A DNA stretch of 64,000 nucleotides from Fulvimarina manganoxydans. GTDB lineage: Bacteria; Pseudomonadota; Alphaproteobacteria; Rhizobiales; Rhizobiaceae. The stretch lies in NCBI RefSeq assembly GCF_900176465.1, contig NZ_FWXR01000008.1, positions 88,329 to 152,328 on the forward strand. Direction: 5' to 3'. Position 1 is the stretch's first letter; the number at the start of each line of letters is the position of its first letter. The notes under the pieces are model-generated. The model made no database searches. It was not told where the DNA came from and saw only the letters and a program-made list of their open reading frames with translations. A program made the translations under genes and the position numbers. Below, piece by piece: positions 23,925-32,731 of the stretch.

Positions 23925-25337
23925 CTGCGTGCTTAGCGCGGCGTGAGCGGTCGGAAGTTCGATCCGGATCCGCAGGCCGGGGGCGTTGTCGAGCGCCTCG
24001 ACAGTGCCTGAGTGCAGTTCCACGATTGCCGCAACGAGAGACAGACCAAGTCCGCTTCCGGGTGTGGTGCGACTGCGATCGAGTCGATAAAGGCGTTCAA
24101 AGATGCGTTCGCGCTCGTTCTCGGAAACGCCCGGTCCATCGTCTGCTATATCGAGCCGAATCCGTTCGTTCTGTATCGAGACAGCAACCTCGATCCGACC
24201 GGGCGCGGGAACATGGCGGATCGCGTTCTCCAAGAGGTTTGCGACGGCCTGTGTGAGAAGTTCCTCGTCGCCTTCGATTTCGCCAGGTTCGAGATGCTTC
24301 CAGATCAGTTCGTGTTCCTCGTCGGCCGCAACCTCCCCGTAGATGTCGCAGGTTTTCCGCACAACGTTAGCAAGATCCAGGCGGCGGAACCGGGATTTCC
24401 TTGTTCCGGCTTCGATCTGGGCGATCCGAAGAAGTGCGTTGAAAGTCTCGATCGCCGCATCGCTCTCCTCGATCGCTGCGTCGATGGCCGTTTCGTATTC
24501 ATCCGGCGAACGGGGTTGTCGCCTCACGACTTCGAGCTTCTGCCTGAGCCTCGCGAGCGGTGTTCTAAGATCATGGGCAATGTCGGCCGAGACCTGCTTC
24601 AAACTCGAAAGCAACGTCTCGATCCTGGCAAGCATAGTATTAATGTCGGTCGCAAGACGATCCAGTTCGTCCCGCCGCTTGGAAACGGGGAGGCGAAGGT
24701 CAAGACGTCCCTCGACGATCCGCCGTGTGGTGGCGGCGATTTCGTCTACCCGGCGCGTCGGCCCCACGGAAACGATGAAGCCGCCGACGAGGGCGAGAAG
24801 CGTCGTGACAAGCGCGCCCCAGAGCATGGCCGACAGGATGATTTCCTGTGTCTCGTCGAGAACGTGAGAATTACGACCGATCATGACGTCGAATGGACCG
24901 ATCCGTTCGCCGAGGCCGAGCAGCAAAACCTCTCCATCGCTGTTGCGAGAGGCCGCTCTTTTCAGATCCTCGGAGCCGTCGAATGTGTTCTGTGACAGTT
25001 TCTCGTCCGTCCAGCCGTCACGCCAGAGATCGGGAGGCATATTGCCCGCGATCGCTGCTCCGTCGGATGATTGACGCATCATGAAGAAGCGATCTTCCGA
25101 TGCGGATTCCGTGAGATCGTCCATACGCTCAAGAAGTGCACCTTCGCCCCCGGCATGAAAGGCCTGCCGCAAGATGCGCATGTCATCGGAAACCGCCGAG
25201 CGCAGGATCCCAGCCATCTCTGAGGAGGCGGCGACATAGGTTATGCCGAGGATCGCGAGGACCGATCCGAGAAAGAAGACGGTGTAAAGAAGGGCGACCC
25301 GGAAGGAGGTCGAACGGAACGGCTCAGGACGGAACAT
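23907..25337 (-). CDS. Sensor histidine kinase, CusS/QseC-like
   Basis: A 476-residue inner-membrane kinase. Helix 1 lies at about 13-36 (VALLYTVFFLGSVLAILGITYV), then a periplasmic sensor of about 130 residues rich in acidic residues and Met, helix 2 at about 165-190 and a HAMP domain. The dimerisation box has the phospho-accepting His (SADIAHDLRTPLARLR), and the ATPase has NLLENAIRH, DIADDGPGV and GSGLGLSLV. Its ATG overlaps the regulator stop by 14 bp. It presumably senses an envelope or metal signal and controls the dyad regulon. Confidence 0.92.
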   Translation of the reverse strand: MFRPEPFRSTSFRVALLYTVFFLGSVLAILGITYVAASSEMAGILRSAVSDDMRILRQAFHAGGEGALLERMDDLTESASEDRFFMMRQSSDGAAIAGNMPPDLWRDGWTDEKLSQNTFDGSEDLKRAASRNSDGEVLLLGLGERIGPFDVMIGRNSHVLDETQEIILSAMLWGALVTTLLALVGGFIVSVGPTRRVDEIAATTRRIVEGRLDLRLPVSKRRDELDRLATDINTMLARIETLLSSLKQVSADIAHDLRTPLARLRQKLEVVRRQPRSPDEYETAIDAAIEESDAAIETFNALLRIAQIEAGTRKSRFRRLDLANVVRKTCDIYGEVAADEEHELIWKHLEPGEIEGDEELLTQAVANLLENAIRHVPAPGRIEVAVSIQNERIRLDIADDGPGVSENERERIFERLYRLDRSRTTPGSGLGLSLVAAIVELHSGTVEALDNAPGLRIRIELPTAHAALSTQNYETV

Positions 25338-26001
25338 TGAGGACGTATCCAGCGCCTCTGATCGTCTTGATCATTTCGGTCGCGTATGGTCGATCCACCT
25401 TGCCACGTAGCCGGCTGACATGGGTTTCCACGACGTTGGTCTTCGGGTCGAAGTGAAAATCCCAGACGCGCTCGAGCAGCATGGTTCGCGTCAGAACCCG
25501 TCCGCGATTGCGCATCATGTATTCCAGAAGCCGGAACTCGCGAGGTTGCAGATCGATTTCCCGGCCCTCGCGCTTCACCGTCCGGGCGATCAGATTCATC
25601 TCAAGATCGCCGACCGTCAGGACCGTTTCCTCCTTGCGCATGGGTGAGCGGCGCGCCAGCGCATTAAGCCGTGCCATCAGTTCGGAAAAGGCGAAGGGCT
25701 TGACGAGATAGTCGTCGGCCCCGGCTTCCAGCCCCTCGACGCGGTCGTCGAGACCGGACACGGAAGTCAGGAAGATCACCGGCGTGTCGCGTCCGGACGA
25801 GCGCAGCGCCCTGACGATGGACAAGCCGTCTATACCGGGCAGCATACGGTCGATGACCATCGCGTCGTAATCCCGAGTACAGGCAAGCTCCAGCCCTATC
25901 GGGCCGGACGCCGCATGGTCCGGATCGTGCCCCTCCTCCTTCAGCCCGCCCGTCACGTAATCTGCGGTCGAGCGGTCGTCTTCGATGACGAGCACCTTCA
26001 T
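25324..26001 (-). CDS. OmpR/PhoB-family response regulator
   Basis: A 225-residue regulator. The receiver domain (1-120) has VIEDDRSTADYV (acidic pocket), VIDRMLPGIDG (phospho-Asp about 51), FLTSVSG and VKPFAFSEL (conserved Lys). The winged-helix DNA-binding domain (130-225) has LQPREFRLLEYMMRNRGRVLTRTMLLERVW and NVVETHVSRLRGKV. It is most like the CusR/CopR/QseB branch, whose members bind dyad-like boxes. It is therefore the prime candidate for binding CTATACG-N4-CGTATAG. Its ATG overlaps the stop of the phosphatase by 4 bp. Confidence 0.92.
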   Translation of the reverse strand: MKVLVIEDDRSTADYVTGGLKEEGHDPDHAASGPIGLELACTRDYDAMVIDRMLPGIDGLSIVRALRSSGRDTPVIFLTSVSGLDDRVEGLEAGADDYLVKPFAFSELMARLNALARRSPMRKEETVLTVGDLEMNLIARTVKREGREIDLQPREFRLLEYMMRNRGRVLTRTMLLERVWDFHFDPKTNVVETHVSRLRGKVDRPYATEMIKTIRGAGYVLNVPS

Positions 26002-26600
26002 TGCGCGTTTCCTTCTTTGTCGTCCGCCGTTTGCGTATATGCCAAACCTGCGGCAGCGAAGGTCTCGAAAGCCCGATCCATGGCTCCAGTCCGGCTCCAA
26101 AGCCAAGGAAAATGACCGTAGGCGAAGGATAGCTGATCGTCTGCTTCGTCGGCAGACTTGCCTGCGATGGCATATTCGTAGATCGCCGACGCGAGGCCTG
26201 TTCGGTCCGCGCCTCCCATGCAGTGGATTAGCAAAGGTTTCGGGGCAGACTCTATCACGGCTGCGAGCCGCCGCATCGTATCAAGGTCCGGCTCCTCGCG
26301 AGCCGAGAGCCCGATCGAGATCTGCACGATCTTCGAGCGGCGCGCGACATCCGCTTCGTCGGAATACCAGCCGACGTCCGGGTGCTCGCCACGCAGATTG
26401 AGGATCGATTTTATCCCCTTCTGCGCGATCAGTGCTTCGAGATCGTCTCGGTCGAGTTGCCCCGAGCGATAGACGGCACCCGGTTCGACGGTATGGATAT
26501 TTCCAGAGAAATGCAGGTAGCCAGCATACCCGGCGGGAGGGGCGACAATGACGGCGGCCGCAAAAAGGAAACCGCCGATTGGACGTCTGATGCCGGACAC
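25998..26600 (-). CDS. Membrane-anchored dual-specificity/tyrosine phosphatase-like protein
   Basis: A 200-residue protein with one N-terminal hydrophobic segment (GGFLFAAAVIVAPPAGYAGY) and a phosphatase domain outside the membrane: VYRSGQLDRDDLEALIAQKG, SILNLRGEHP (an Arg loop) and the CX5R signature LIHCMGGADRTG. The GTG at 26600 is preceded by GGAGGA with good spacing. Phosphatases of this type dephosphorylate protein or lipid head groups; the substrate is unknown. It heads a translationally coupled operon with the two-component genes and carries a dyad upstream, suggesting autoregulation of the system. Confidence 0.82.
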   Translation of the reverse strand: MSGIRRPIGGFLFAAAVIVAPPAGYAGYLHFSGNIHTVEPGAVYRSGQLDRDDLEALIAQKGIKSILNLRGEHPDVGWYSDEADVARRSKIVQISIGLSAREEPDLDTMRRLAAVIESAPKPLLIHCMGGADRTGLASAIYEYAIAGKSADEADDQLSFAYGHFPWLWSRTGAMDRAFETFAAAGLAYTQTADDKEGNAQ

Positions 26601-26668
26601 GAACGAGATCCTCCAAATTGAGTGTCTCGTCTTCGTAAGGCGCGGAATATGCCGGCGAATGTCCCCAA

Positions 26669-26686
26669 CTATACCGATTTGTATAC
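26669..26686 (-). promoter_or_regulatory. Dyad operator, site 10 (phosphatase-regulator-kinase operon)
   Basis: CTATACC-GATT-TGTATAC, 69 bp upstream of the GTG at 26600. A copy in front of the regulator's own operon supports autoregulation. Confidence 0.75.
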
Positions 26687-26700
26687 CAACGCAGCAATTG

Positions 26701-26959
26701 ATTTCCAAATATTGCCATCAATATAATTTCGAACTCATTTTACCGCTTTCTTGTCGACAAAGAGAATTATCACGATATGAGCACAAATTTATGATACAAG
26801 AATAGTTTAAGAAAAATAACAAATCACTGAAATGTAGACTTTCAAATATGCTCGTATTCGTTAGTTTGTGGCCGATGGCGAAAAACCGAAAAATTTCCGG
26901 CAGTTCGCTTATTCGCCGCCTATTTGCTTGATGGCCGGTTTCTTCAGTGGATCACGCCG
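26701..26959. other. AT-rich junction between envelope-stress and copper islands
   Basis: The base composition drops sharply around 26700-26860 (runs such as AAGAAAAATAACAAATC), unlike either side. No gene is seen. This is a plausible boundary of a horizontally acquired segment and must also hold the promoter for the cytochrome c gene. Confidence 0.55.
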
Positions 26960-27427
26960 ATGAGAAACGTTTCCATTCTAACCGCCGGATCGGCACTCAT
27001 CACGATTGCCGTCGTGGTCACGATCTGGTCATGGATATCGACAGGATCGGTGGGCGAGTTGCGACCGGGCGACGACGACGCCGTCGTGCAGGGCTCTCGA
27101 ATATACGCGCAGAATTGCGCCTCTTGTCATGGCGGCGACCTTCAGGGCGAGACGAATTGGAAGCAGCCGGGTCCCGATGGACGTATGCCCGCACCGCCGC
27201 ACGACGAAACCGGTCATACTTGGCATCATGATGGCCGAACATTGTTCCGCCTAGTGAAATTCGGCCCAACCGCACTGCTTGATCCTGGTTCGTCGTACGA
27301 AACGAATATGCCTGCCTATGACGGTGTTCTGGAGGACGAGGAAATTCTTGCCGTCCTCTCCTACATCAAGAGTACCTGGCCGGATGATGTCAGACAGCGT
27401 CACGACGAAATGGAGGTAGTGCAATGA
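26960..27427 (+). CDS. Membrane-anchored cytochrome c
   Basis: A 155-residue monoheme cytochrome. An N-terminal anchor or signal segment (VSILTAGSALITIAVVVTIWSWI) is followed by CASCH in IYAQNCASCHGGDLQGE. The distal Met is likely in ETNMPAYDGVLEDEEI. His-rich stretch HDETGHTWHHDG lies between. The stop overlaps the start of the multicopper oxidase by 4 bp, so the two are translationally coupled. The cytochrome may pass electrons to or from the oxidase. It has the same layout as the cytochrome at 41890-42303. Confidence 0.88.
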   Translation: MRNVSILTAGSALITIAVVVTIWSWISTGSVGELRPGDDDAVVQGSRIYAQNCASCHGGDLQGETNWKQPGPDGRMPAPPHDETGHTWHHDGRTLFRLVKFGPTALLDPGSSYETNMPAYDGVLEDEEILAVLSYIKSTWPDDVRQRHDEMEVVQ

Positions 27428-28962
27428 TCAGCCAAAGGGCTAACAATGCGGGCTTCAAGACGACCCGCCGTGCAGTGTTGCTTGGCGGCACCTTTGCTCT
27501 CGCTGCGCCTGGCTTGCTGCGCGCTCAGGGTATGATGGAGCATGGAGGCATGATGGAGAGCGGCAGAAATTCAACGGCCGCCACTCCCGCCGGTGGTGCC
27601 CCGTTCAGATCCCTACCAACACTCAATGTCACTGACGGCAAACTCAATCTGCGCGCAATGGCTGGACAGACGCGTTTCGAAGGCGGTGCTCCGACAAAGA
27701 CAAAGGGGTTCGGTCAAGCCTACTTGGGACCGACAATACGTCTTATGCGTGGGCAAACGATTGAGGCACAAGTCGCGAACGCAACCGAACGCCCGATTTC
27801 TGTTCATTGGCACGGACTACACGTGACATCCGATGCTGATGGCGGAGCTCCGCAATCCGCCATCGCTACGGGTGACAGTTGGCGAGCCACGCTGCCCATC
27901 GAACAGCCAGCGGCGACGCTCTGGTATCACACTCATGTTCATGGCCACACGGCGCCCGATGTTTGGGCCGGCCTCGCTGGTGCGATAATCTTGCAGGATG
28001 AGGTGTCGGATGCATTAGGTTTGCCGTCCACAGACGGTATCGATGATTTCACGATAATCATGCAAGACAAGAGCTTCGATGCCGAGGGGCGTGCAAACTA
28101 CGATCCAGGCATGATGGGCATCATGCACGGAGTGGTAGGCCAGATCGTGCTTGTGAACGGCCAGTTTGCGCCACGGGCTTCAGTGCCTGCCGGACCTGTT
28201 CGTTTGCGATTGATCAACGCTGCTACCTCCGCCGAACATCATGTAACCTTCGCTCATCCAACCATTGTGGTCGGCGTCGATCAGGGGCTTCTGCCCGAAC
28301 CGATTGCTGTGGAAAGCGTGACTGTCTCGCCTGGCGCACGGGTCGAGGTGATCGTAGATCTGAGTGATGGCGAAATATGTATGCCGTCGGTCACGGCAGC
28401 AACAGTGGGCAGCTCAAAGGGCGGCGACGCTAGCATGATGGGTGGTGGCATGATGGCGGAGAGAAGCACGCCCCACCCCCTTTTGACGCTCGCTCCAGAT
28501 GCGTCGCTACCTGTGCGCGGCCGGATCCCCGATCGCTTGGTGGACCCGCTTCCTGATACGCCGACTCCAGTCACGACCCGTCGCTTCGTCCTTCAAGAGA
28601 ATATGGGTCCAATGCAGCATCTCCGCAGCGCGATTGGTTCCGGGCCGGTGATGGCGATCAACGGCGAACCGTACAATCCGGACCGAATGGATTTCACAGT
28701 CAAACGTGGGACGGTTGAGCGGTGGACGATCTCCGCGGAAGGCATGGCTCATCCTTTCCATGCTCATGGGGTTAAATTCCGGGTGCCCGAGCCGAATGGA
28801 CCGGAAGAAATGGGTTGGAAGGACGTGGTGACGGTGGCCGGCACGCGGGATCTCTGGGTTTCTGTCGAGGCAGAATCACGAAGTGACATACCTTTCATGT
28901 ACCATTGTCATATCCTGGAGCATGAGGATGCTGGCATGATGGGTCAATTCATCACCAAGTAA
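27424..28962 (+). CDS. Multicopper oxidase, CueO/SufI-like, Tat-exported
   Basis: A 512-residue three-domain cupredoxin oxidase. A twin-arginine signal (KTTRRAVLLGGTFALAAPG) is followed by a Met/His-rich stretch (GMMEHGGMMESG). Copper sites: VHWHGLH, WYHTHVHG, HPFHAHGV and YHCHILEHEDAGMM, covering the type 1 and trinuclear centres. An internal Met-rich loop (MMGGGMMAE) resembles the CueO substrate loop. The likely role is oxidation of Cu(I) in the periplasm. Codon use and GC are lower than in the flanking islands. Confidence 0.92.
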   Translation: MISQRANNAGFKTTRRAVLLGGTFALAAPGLLRAQGMMEHGGMMESGRNSTAATPAGGAPFRSLPTLNVTDGKLNLRAMAGQTRFEGGAPTKTKGFGQAYLGPTIRLMRGQTIEAQVANATERPISVHWHGLHVTSDADGGAPQSAIATGDSWRATLPIEQPAATLWYHTHVHGHTAPDVWAGLAGAIILQDEVSDALGLPSTDGIDDFTIIMQDKSFDAEGRANYDPGMMGIMHGVVGQIVLVNGQFAPRASVPAGPVRLRLINAATSAEHHVTFAHPTIVVGVDQGLLPEPIAVESVTVSPGARVEVIVDLSDGEICMPSVTAATVGSSKGGDASMMGGGMMAERSTPHPLLTLAPDASLPVRGRIPDRLVDPLPDTPTPVTTRRFVLQENMGPMQHLRSAIGSGPVMAINGEPYNPDRMDFTVKRGTVERWTISAEGMAHPFHAHGVKFRVPEPNGPEEMGWKDVVTVAGTRDLWVSVEAESRSDIPFMYHCHILEHEDAGMMGQFITK

Positions 28963-29112
28963 GCGCTGCTTCACACCCCATTTTCTAATCAACTCAAAGA
29001 TCGTTTCGGCCTGTTGCGCCGTTTAAGTTTGCAGGGATAACGAACCCATGACCGATCTCGGCAGTCGTCGTCACCGGAACTAAGCGGACTTTGATTTCGT
29101 GGTAGCTACAGC

Positions 29113-29595
29113 ATGAGTTTGAAACTGCATCATTCCTCCGCTTCGCCATTTTCTCTGTGGGCCGTTCCAGAGATTACCGTCGCATTTCTGTCCTTTACGC
29201 TGCATTTCGTTTGGGAATTTATCCAAGTCCCGACCTATGCGGAAATGGCTGTAATGCCTCATTGGGAAGGCGTGAAGCTCTGTACCAGTGCAACGTTTGG
29301 TGATGTAGGGTTTGCACTCACTGCATTCTGGACGACAGCCGCAGCGGCGCGCTCGCGCTACTGGATATTGACGCCGAGAATTTGGCAGGTTGCAATGTTT
29401 ATTGCAATCGGAATTGGTCTTACAATTGGATTTGAATACTACTACACAGAAGTTTCCGAACGTTGGAATTACTCTGATCTCATGCCGCTCGTCCCGCCGT
29501 TTGGAACCGGTTTAAGCCCTTTGTTGCAGTGGATTGTCATTCCACTTCTTGTTCTATCACTGTCGCGTCGCGTTGTAGCCCTAGACGGACAATGA
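29113..29595 (+). CDS. Four-helix membrane protein of unknown function
   Basis: A 160-residue protein with about four hydrophobic segments (EITVAFLSFTLHFVWEFIQV, GDVGFALTAFWTTAAAA, WQVAMFIAIGIGLTIGF, LLQWIVIPLLVLSL). Conserved-looking polar residues lie within helices (HFVWEF, EYYYTEVSERW). I do not recognise the family. It lies 150 bp behind the multicopper oxidase and in the same low-GC segment, so it was probably acquired with it. Confidence 0.6.
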   Translation: MSLKLHHSSASPFSLWAVPEITVAFLSFTLHFVWEFIQVPTYAEMAVMPHWEGVKLCTSATFGDVGFALTAFWTTAAAARSRYWILTPRIWQVAMFIAIGIGLTIGFEYYYTEVSERWNYSDLMPLVPPFGTGLSPLLQWIVIPLLVLSLSRRVVALDGQ

Positions 29596-29644
29596 CTGTC
29601 GTCTTTTTCTTTCGATAAATTCGCGCAGTGCCGTCCAGCCGACG

Positions 29645-30076
29645 CTAACTGTCTTGTTGCCAAATCTTGCTACAGATCGAATAGAGTAGGGTCGCCGACC
29701 AGGTCAGGACCATGAATCCGCCAAGGGAAAGAAACATTGCAACGAGGCGGATTGGACCGAAAGCTTTCATATCAGAAAAGCCGAGGGTCACGAAGCTCAT
29801 TCCAGAGAAATAGATTAGTCCTTCCCATGTACCGGAATAGGTACCCCCGAAATCTCCAAAACCCTCGATTTCCAGTAGCGCGGACAGCACCAGCGCGAAT
29901 AGGACAATTTCGAACGAATGAAGTATCAAGAGGCATGCGAACGCGACTATGATCGGTGCGTGCCCTGAGGCCCTGAAATTAGGTGCTACTCGGACGATCA
30001 TTAAGACCCCGACATGATGAATTACCCCGAGAATGAGCACGAGAAAAAGTCCCGTCGCAAAAGCCACCAAGGTCAT
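29645..30076 (-). CDS. Two-TM ion-channel-like protein (Ion_trans_2 type)
   Basis: A 143-residue membrane protein with a pore-loop arrangement: helices (LFLVLILGVIHHVGVLMIV, PIIVAFACLLILHSFEIVLFALVLS), then YFSGMSFVTLGFSDMKAFGPIRLVA and a last helix. The stretch SFVTLGFSD occupies the place of the potassium selectivity filter TVGYGD but departs from it, so ion selectivity is uncertain. No cytoplasmic regulatory domain is attached. It is convergent with the gene at 29113-29595. Confidence 0.7.
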   Translation of the reverse strand: MTLVAFATGLFLVLILGVIHHVGVLMIVRVAPNFRASGHAPIIVAFACLLILHSFEIVLFALVLSALLEIEGFGDFGGTYSGTWEGLIYFSGMSFVTLGFSDMKAFGPIRLVAMFLSLGGFMVLTWSATLLYSICSKIWQQDS

Positions 30077-30471
30077 GTTAGTCCCCTATTGTTCAGAGTT
30101 CCAGTCTCGCGAATGATCCCACAAAAACAAATCATGGTTGCGAGAACTTCACCTGTGGCAAATTGATAGTGGATCGCCCGCCGATCGCACCCCGTACCGA
30201 CGATTCAGCAAGAAGAAGCTTTGTAAAATGTGGCAGTAGAGGGAGAACAGATTGACCTCCCTTGGCTTTGAACGGCGAGGCGATTTGGATTTCCTTGCTA
30301 TGGCGGGATACAGCAGTTGCAAGCGCCGCGTGGACCGCTAGTTCATACGCTCTTTGGTTCGACTGCGCGGGCGAGCCTTACTCGCGCAACACCACCGGAA
30401 TGGCATATGTCGGCTCGCCCGCGATCCACAACTTAAGGCCTAAAGAGAGTAACGGTTCCCAAACCAAGATC
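30077..30471. other. Intergenic region left of the IS630 element
   Basis: Nearly 400 bp without a believable gene. It contains a long-armed inverted repeat at 30366-30423 and ends at the TA target of the IS. Confidence 0.45.
30366..30423. repeat. 12-bp inverted repeat with 34-nt loop
   Basis: CGCGGGCGAGCC at 30366-30377 pairs perfectly with GGCTCGCCCGCG at 30412-30423. No T-run follows. It could be a remnant end of a mobile element or a hairpin at a transcript end. Confidence 0.5.
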
Positions 30472-30473
30472 TA

Positions 30474-31520
30474 GAGCGACGGACACGAAATGAGAATCGA
30501 AGGTTTGCAAGTTTTCTGAGGCGTGATTCACTGAGACAGGAGGTGGATCATGGGCCGCAGCTATTCGATGGATCTTCGTGAACGTGTGGTCGGGCGCATT
30601 GTGGATGGCCATTCCCGTCGCTCGACCGCGCGGTATTTCGGTGTGAGTGAGAGCTTCGCGATCAAGCTGATGCAACGTCATGATCGCGAGGGCTCGGCTG
30701 CCCCGCCGCGACAGGGTCGGCCACGGGGCAGCGGCAAGCTGGACCCTTTCGAGACCTTTCTGATCGATGAAGTCGAGCGCCAACCGGACATCACGATGCC
30801 GGAACTGGCAGCCAAACTTCTGGAGATTCATGGGATGACAGCGGCTCCGGCGGTTCTTTCGCGCTTTCTGTGCAGACGCGGCTTCACATATAAAAAAATC
30901 GCTGATGGCAGCGGAGTGCGCACGCGCAGCCATTCGTGAGGCGCGGCGCGTCTGGGTCGACAAGCGCCAGCCAAGGATGCGGCTGCAGCCTCATCGGCTG
31001 GTCTTCATCGACGAAACTTCAATCAATACGAAGATGACCCCGTTGCGGGGTCGAAGCCGAAAGGGCCAGAGGCTGCGAGCCAAGGCACCCTTTGGCCACT
31101 GGGGCACGCAGACCTTCATCGCCGGCCTGCGTTGCGATCGTCTGACAGCGCCTTGGGTGCTCGATCGGGCCATGAACCGATCCGCCTTCGATACCTATAT
31201 CGAGACCCAGCTCGCCCCCACGCTCAGCAAAGGCGACGTCGTCGTGCTCGACAATCTCGCGGTTCACAAAAGCGCAAGGGCAGCAGCGATCCTGAAGGAA
31301 AAGGGCGCCTGGTTCCTCTTTCTCCCACCCTACAGTCCCGACCTCAACCCAATCGAAATGGCCTTCGCCAAGCTCAAAGCGCATTTGCGAAAGGCAGAAG
31401 CTCGAACATTCGATGCCCTATGGCGAGCCATCGGCGATATCTGCGGTCTCTATGACCCAGACGAATGCTGGAACTACCTCACAGGAGCAGGGTATGCGTA
31501 CGGTTAAGTGTCCGGCGCTC
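30474..31520 (+). mobile_element. IS630-family insertion sequence, complete
   Basis: A 1,047-bp element bounded by imperfect inverted repeats, GAGCGACGGACAC at the left and (reading inward from the right) GAGCGCCGGACAC. It is flanked by TA at 30472-30473 and 31521-31522, the target duplication typical of this family. It contains one transposase in two overlapping frames. Confidence 0.88.
30550..31507 (+). CDS. IS630-family transposase, made by frameshift
   Basis: The first frame (30550-30939) encodes the N-terminal helix-turn-helix part ([40 protein letters not shown]) up to GFTYKK. The second frame, which runs to 31507, continues with [14 protein letters not shown] and the DDE core: [23 protein letters not shown] and [14 protein letters not shown]. 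The frames join at the A7 run 30892-30898, where a +1 (or -2) shift or transcript slippage yields a protein of about 319 residues. This is the usual IS630 strategy, so the gene is probably functional. Confidence 0.88.
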
Positions 31521-31676
31521 TAAAGGTGTGTCTCCTTGATGCGCGGGAACGCTTCGAGGTTTGGACGTATACCCTTCGGGTGTCGGTACGTGCCGAGGTC
31601 CGGATCATTGGCATTCTGCTGGCCACCGATCGAGGATACGTCGAAGATCATCGTGCCCGCTTTAGTCCAGAGGGTT

Positions 31677-32546
31677 TCAGAGCGGGCATTCGAAATACCC
31701 ACGGTACCCAACCTTGAGATCTTCGCCAATCGCTAGCACCATATCCGCCTCGATCGTCGTTCCAGTCGCTTCAGTGAGACTCATGCCCTCCTCGACCGGT
31801 GTAAGACTGATGATAAGATTTTCCGAAGACATTGATGACGCATTGTCACCTTCGAGGCGTACAAGGTCGCCGCTGATCTTCGCGAGACCTGCGGCCTGAT
31901 TGTCCGCGAGCGAAACCGCATAGGATGGATCGCTTTGCGAAGTATAACGGAAACTGCAGGTGCCACCGTCCGAGAACGCTCCTTCGATATCGGCGTCAGT
32001 CAAGAATTCAGCATCGAGCGTCGCGATTTCCGGCGTCGCGAGGGCTTCGCTAATGCTCGTCAGTCGGGCCGGCTCCGTCCCGTTCTCACCTTCGCTTTTA
32101 CCGGACCGATCGATGTCGGCGATGAGATACCGCATCTCGGCGATCTCCTTGTCCTGCGCGTAGATGATCTCGTCGGCGAGCTTGCGTACGCGCGAATCCT
32201 CGATGTTGGCGCGCGACGACGTCATGATGGCGATGGAGTGATGCGGGATCATCGCCTTCATGTACGAGCGATCTCCGACCGTCACCTGACTCCTGACGAG
32301 CCAAAGGGCGAAACCGGCGACCAGCACCGATCCGACGAAGATCAGGACGTTGATAGTTCTGCTAGAGTACATCGAAAGCATGAAGCCAAGCATGATGAAC
32401 GCCATGACGCCGCCCATCATGATCGCCATGTAGACTCGTGTCTCGCTGTAGAATACGTGCTCAAACAGATACGTATTTAGATACATCAAGCCGAGCATAA
32501 CGACGGTTGATGTTGCGATCATTGCTGCGAAGCGCCAGTATGACAC
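31677..32546 (-). CDS. DUF305 membrane protein
   Basis: A 289-residue protein with three N-terminal helices (about 5-90, including VYMAIMMGGVMAFIMLGFML) and a DUF305 motif (SYMKAMIPHHSIAIMTSSRANIEDSRVRKLADEII). The HH of that motif is characteristic. The C-terminal 120 residues are an extra exported domain with a cysteine pair (GGTCSFRYTS, FECPL) that I do not recognise. DUF305 proteins are frequent in copper and silver islands and may be metal-binding. The N-terminus faces the nuo-like module across 185 bp of AT-rich DNA. Confidence 0.83.
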   Translation of the reverse strand: MSYWRFAAMIATSTVVMLGLMYLNTYLFEHVFYSETRVYMAIMMGGVMAFIMLGFMLSMYSSRTINVLIFVGSVLVAGFALWLVRSQVTVGDRSYMKAMIPHHSIAIMTSSRANIEDSRVRKLADEIIYAQDKEIAEMRYLIADIDRSGKSEGENGTEPARLTSISEALATPEIATLDAEFLTDADIEGAFSDGGTCSFRYTSQSDPSYAVSLADNQAAGLAKISGDLVRLEGDNASSMSSENLIISLTPVEEGMSLTEATGTTIEADMVLAIGEDLKVGYRGYFECPL

Positions 32547-32731
32547 CTGTTTTTCCTTCTCATTCGGTTGACAGTCGTGGTGAATCTAAAACCTTTGAAA
32601 CGAACTATAGAAAATTAAAATGTTACCAATACATAAAAAGTTTGATTATCCTCAAAACATCAACGGATACAGAAATAATTATATTTTTATATTAATATCA
32701 AAGAGCCACAAGCCCCTGCTATGTTTTCTGT

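Noticed and set aside
12301..26686. Dyad copies as plain -10 boxes or an ECF sigma promoter
   Set aside because: CGTATAGT could serve as a -10, and CCGGAAC lies beside some copies, but the inverted second half is kept in most sites and GGAAC is not, so an operator is the better reading. The -10 overlap remains possible.
30262..30474. Plus-strand frame of 70 residues before the IS630 element
   Set aside because: It spans an inverted repeat, ends at the IS boundary and has no recognisable content or ribosome-binding site.
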